Source: DHVE2 group archaeon (lineage in GTDB: Archaea > Thermoplasmatota > Thermoplasmata > Thermoplasmatales > Aciduliprofundaceae). From it: 13,270 bases of DNA. The position numbers were made by a program, and so were the translations under genes. Below the pieces are notes generated by a model. That model was not told the DNA's origin and ran no database searches. It saw only the letters and a list, made by a program, of their open reading frames with translations. Each line of letters opens with the position of its first letter. Within the stretch, counting starts at the first letter, position 1. The stretch covers positions 1 to 13,270 of the forward strand of contig WALH01000053.1 in the NCBI GenBank assembly GCA_015522935.1. The letters run 5' to 3'. This document shows, one piece after another, positions 12,580 to 13,270 of this stretch.

Positions 12580-13197
12580 TTAACTCACTTTCTCTCCGAA
12601 GGCAATATTTTTCTTTATTTTTAGAATTTTCACTTTTACATGCTCTCCCTTTCTCGCACCAGGCACGTAAATGGTGTAATTTCCATATCTGGCAATTCCA
12701 TCACCATCCCTGCTCAGATCCGTGATTTCCATATCGTACACCTTTCCTTCCCTGAGTGTTTCAGAAGCAACTCGTACATCTATTTTTGCTTGGACGGGGT
12801 GCATTGCACCGCAGGCTTTGCAAACTAAAATTTCTATTCTACCTTCCTTTCTTAGTTCCGTATCAGGAGAGCCACACTCATAGCATAGGACGTATATATG
12901 CACGTAACTTTCAATCCTCTTCTGAATAAGTGTAGGGGATATTCTACCCTTGAGAACCAGCCTATCTCCCTGAATGGTTCCCGCAGTACCCAATTCCCTC
13001 ATAAGATATTTGTAAATGTGTATGGGGTCTCGATTCACCCTTTTTGCTATGTTTGTGAAATTTCTTATAATTGTGTTTTTGCCTTCGTGAAGAACCTCCG
13101 CTCGAGGAACCTCGAATCTTTCTTTATGCTTCACGTTTTCAGGTAACGCATCACGAACCCGCTTAAGCAGGAACTCATAATCATATATACTGCTCAT
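12580..13197 (-). CDS. Translation initiation factor aIF2 beta subunit with C-terminal TRAM domain
   Basis: 205 residues from the ATG at 13197 (MSSIYDYEFLLKRVRDALPE). aIF2 (alpha, beta, gamma) brings initiator Met-tRNA to the ribosome. Layout: N-terminal helix (1-20) that contacts the gamma subunit, the core alpha/beta domain (about 25-98) with NFTNIAKRVNRDPIHIYKYLMRELGT at 46-71, and a zinc ribbon with C105-x2-C108 and C126-x2-C129. A TRAM domain follows at about 147-205 (YDMEITDLSRDGDGIARY, YVPGARKGEHVKVKI), a beta-barrel RNA-binding module. Plain aIF2-beta is about 135-140 residues, so the TRAM part is an addition; similar long forms exist in some euryarchaea as I recall. The 21 upstream in-frame residues span promoter sequence and are rejected. 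It is the first gene of the operon with the PIN nuclease and riboflavin kinase. Confidence 0.94.
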   Translation of the reverse strand: MSSIYDYEFLLKRVRDALPENVKHKERFEVPRAEVLHEGKNTIIRNFTNIAKRVNRDPIHIYKYLMRELGTAGTIQGDRLVLKGRISPTLIQKRIESYVHIYVLCYECGSPDTELRKEGRIEILVCKACGAMHPVQAKIDVRVASETLREGKVYDMEITDLSRDGDGIARYGNYTIYVPGARKGEHVKVKILKIKKNIAFGEKVS

Positions 13198-13228
13198 ACT
13201 TACACCGGATGGCCATAATATAGCGATG

Positions 13229-13238
13229 TTTAAAAAGC
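13229..13238 (-). promoter_or_regulatory. TATA-like element of the aIF2-beta operon
   Basis: On the minus strand the stretch reads gctttttaaa, about 36 bases before the ATG at 13197. This gives a leader near ten bases that includes a weak GGTGT site (13202-13206). A second A/T element, tatatta near 13217-13223, is an alternative. The last ten bases of the window hold nothing I can assign. Confidence 0.4.
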
Positions 13239-13270
13239 TTTTTATTGTTGCTTTTTGCAAGATACAATGA

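Noticed and set aside
13198..13260. 21-residue upstream extension of aIF2-beta
   Set aside because: It contains the promoter and is not part of the family; MSSIYDYEFLLKR at 13197 is the usual beginning.
1..13270. tRNA genes, transposases, integrases or attachment sites
   Set aside because: I looked for T-loop-like GGTTCRA motifs, terminal inverted repeats and recombinase motifs and found none that hold up.

Overview
The window looks like a chromosomal housekeeping segment from an AT-rich archaeon. Archaeal markers include TATA-binding protein (TBP), aIF2-beta, archease, the pyrB-pyrI pair, a CTP-dependent riboflavin kinase fused to a DNA-binding domain, an archaeal 5S rRNA and A/T-rich TATA boxes about 23-30 bp before many start codons. 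The HTH-riboflavin kinase fusion, the free-standing 5S gene and many apparently leaderless genes would fit Thermoplasmatota, with an Aciduliprofundum-like (DHVE2) lineage a reasonable guess. That placement is inference; no 16S or 23S gene is present to settle it.

Layout. 1-1050: 3' part of a surface protein with a NosD-like beta-helix, a fibronectin type III domain and a PEF-CTERM-like sorting tail. 1112-3932, all +: a long FKBP-type prolyl isomerase/chaperone, a dCMP deaminase, an MTH1-like Nudix hydrolase, an unrecognised 46-residue small gene and a single-domain KaiC-like ATPase. 3933-5595, -: an adenosine-type deaminase (MTA/SAH/5'-deoxyadenosine) followed by archease. A divergent promoter region of about 106 bp leads to TBP (+), then a free-standing 5S rRNA gene (+) whose 3' end touches an oppositely oriented HAD phosphatase (6410-7051, -).

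7146-9440: endonuclease III (+) overlaps tail to tail with a tungsten-type aldehyde ferredoxin oxidoreductase homologue (-) that is shortened in its middle. 9548-10050: a 51-residue Pro/Gln-rich ORF with a good ribosome binding site (+) and a probable DUF61/UPF0216 protein (-). 10193-11574: the aspartate transcarbamoylase operon pyrB-pyrI (+). 11571-13197, -: a tight three-gene run of aIF2-beta with a C-terminal TRAM domain, a PIN-domain nuclease and an HTH-riboflavin kinase (RbkR type).

Most of the window is core metabolism, translation and repair. Packing is very tight: three convergent gene pairs have touching or overlapping stop codons, and promoters sit on the stop codons of upstream genes. 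Two starts, TBP and the Pro/Gln-rich ORF, show a clear GGTGAT-type Shine-Dalgarno, while many single genes look leaderless. I see no CRISPR, transposon, tRNA or obvious defence island. The least explained items are the 46-residue gene next to the KaiC-like ATPase, the Pro/Gln-rich ORF, the shortened aldehyde oxidoreductase, and the operon joining translation initiation, a nuclease and a flavin-sensing regulator.
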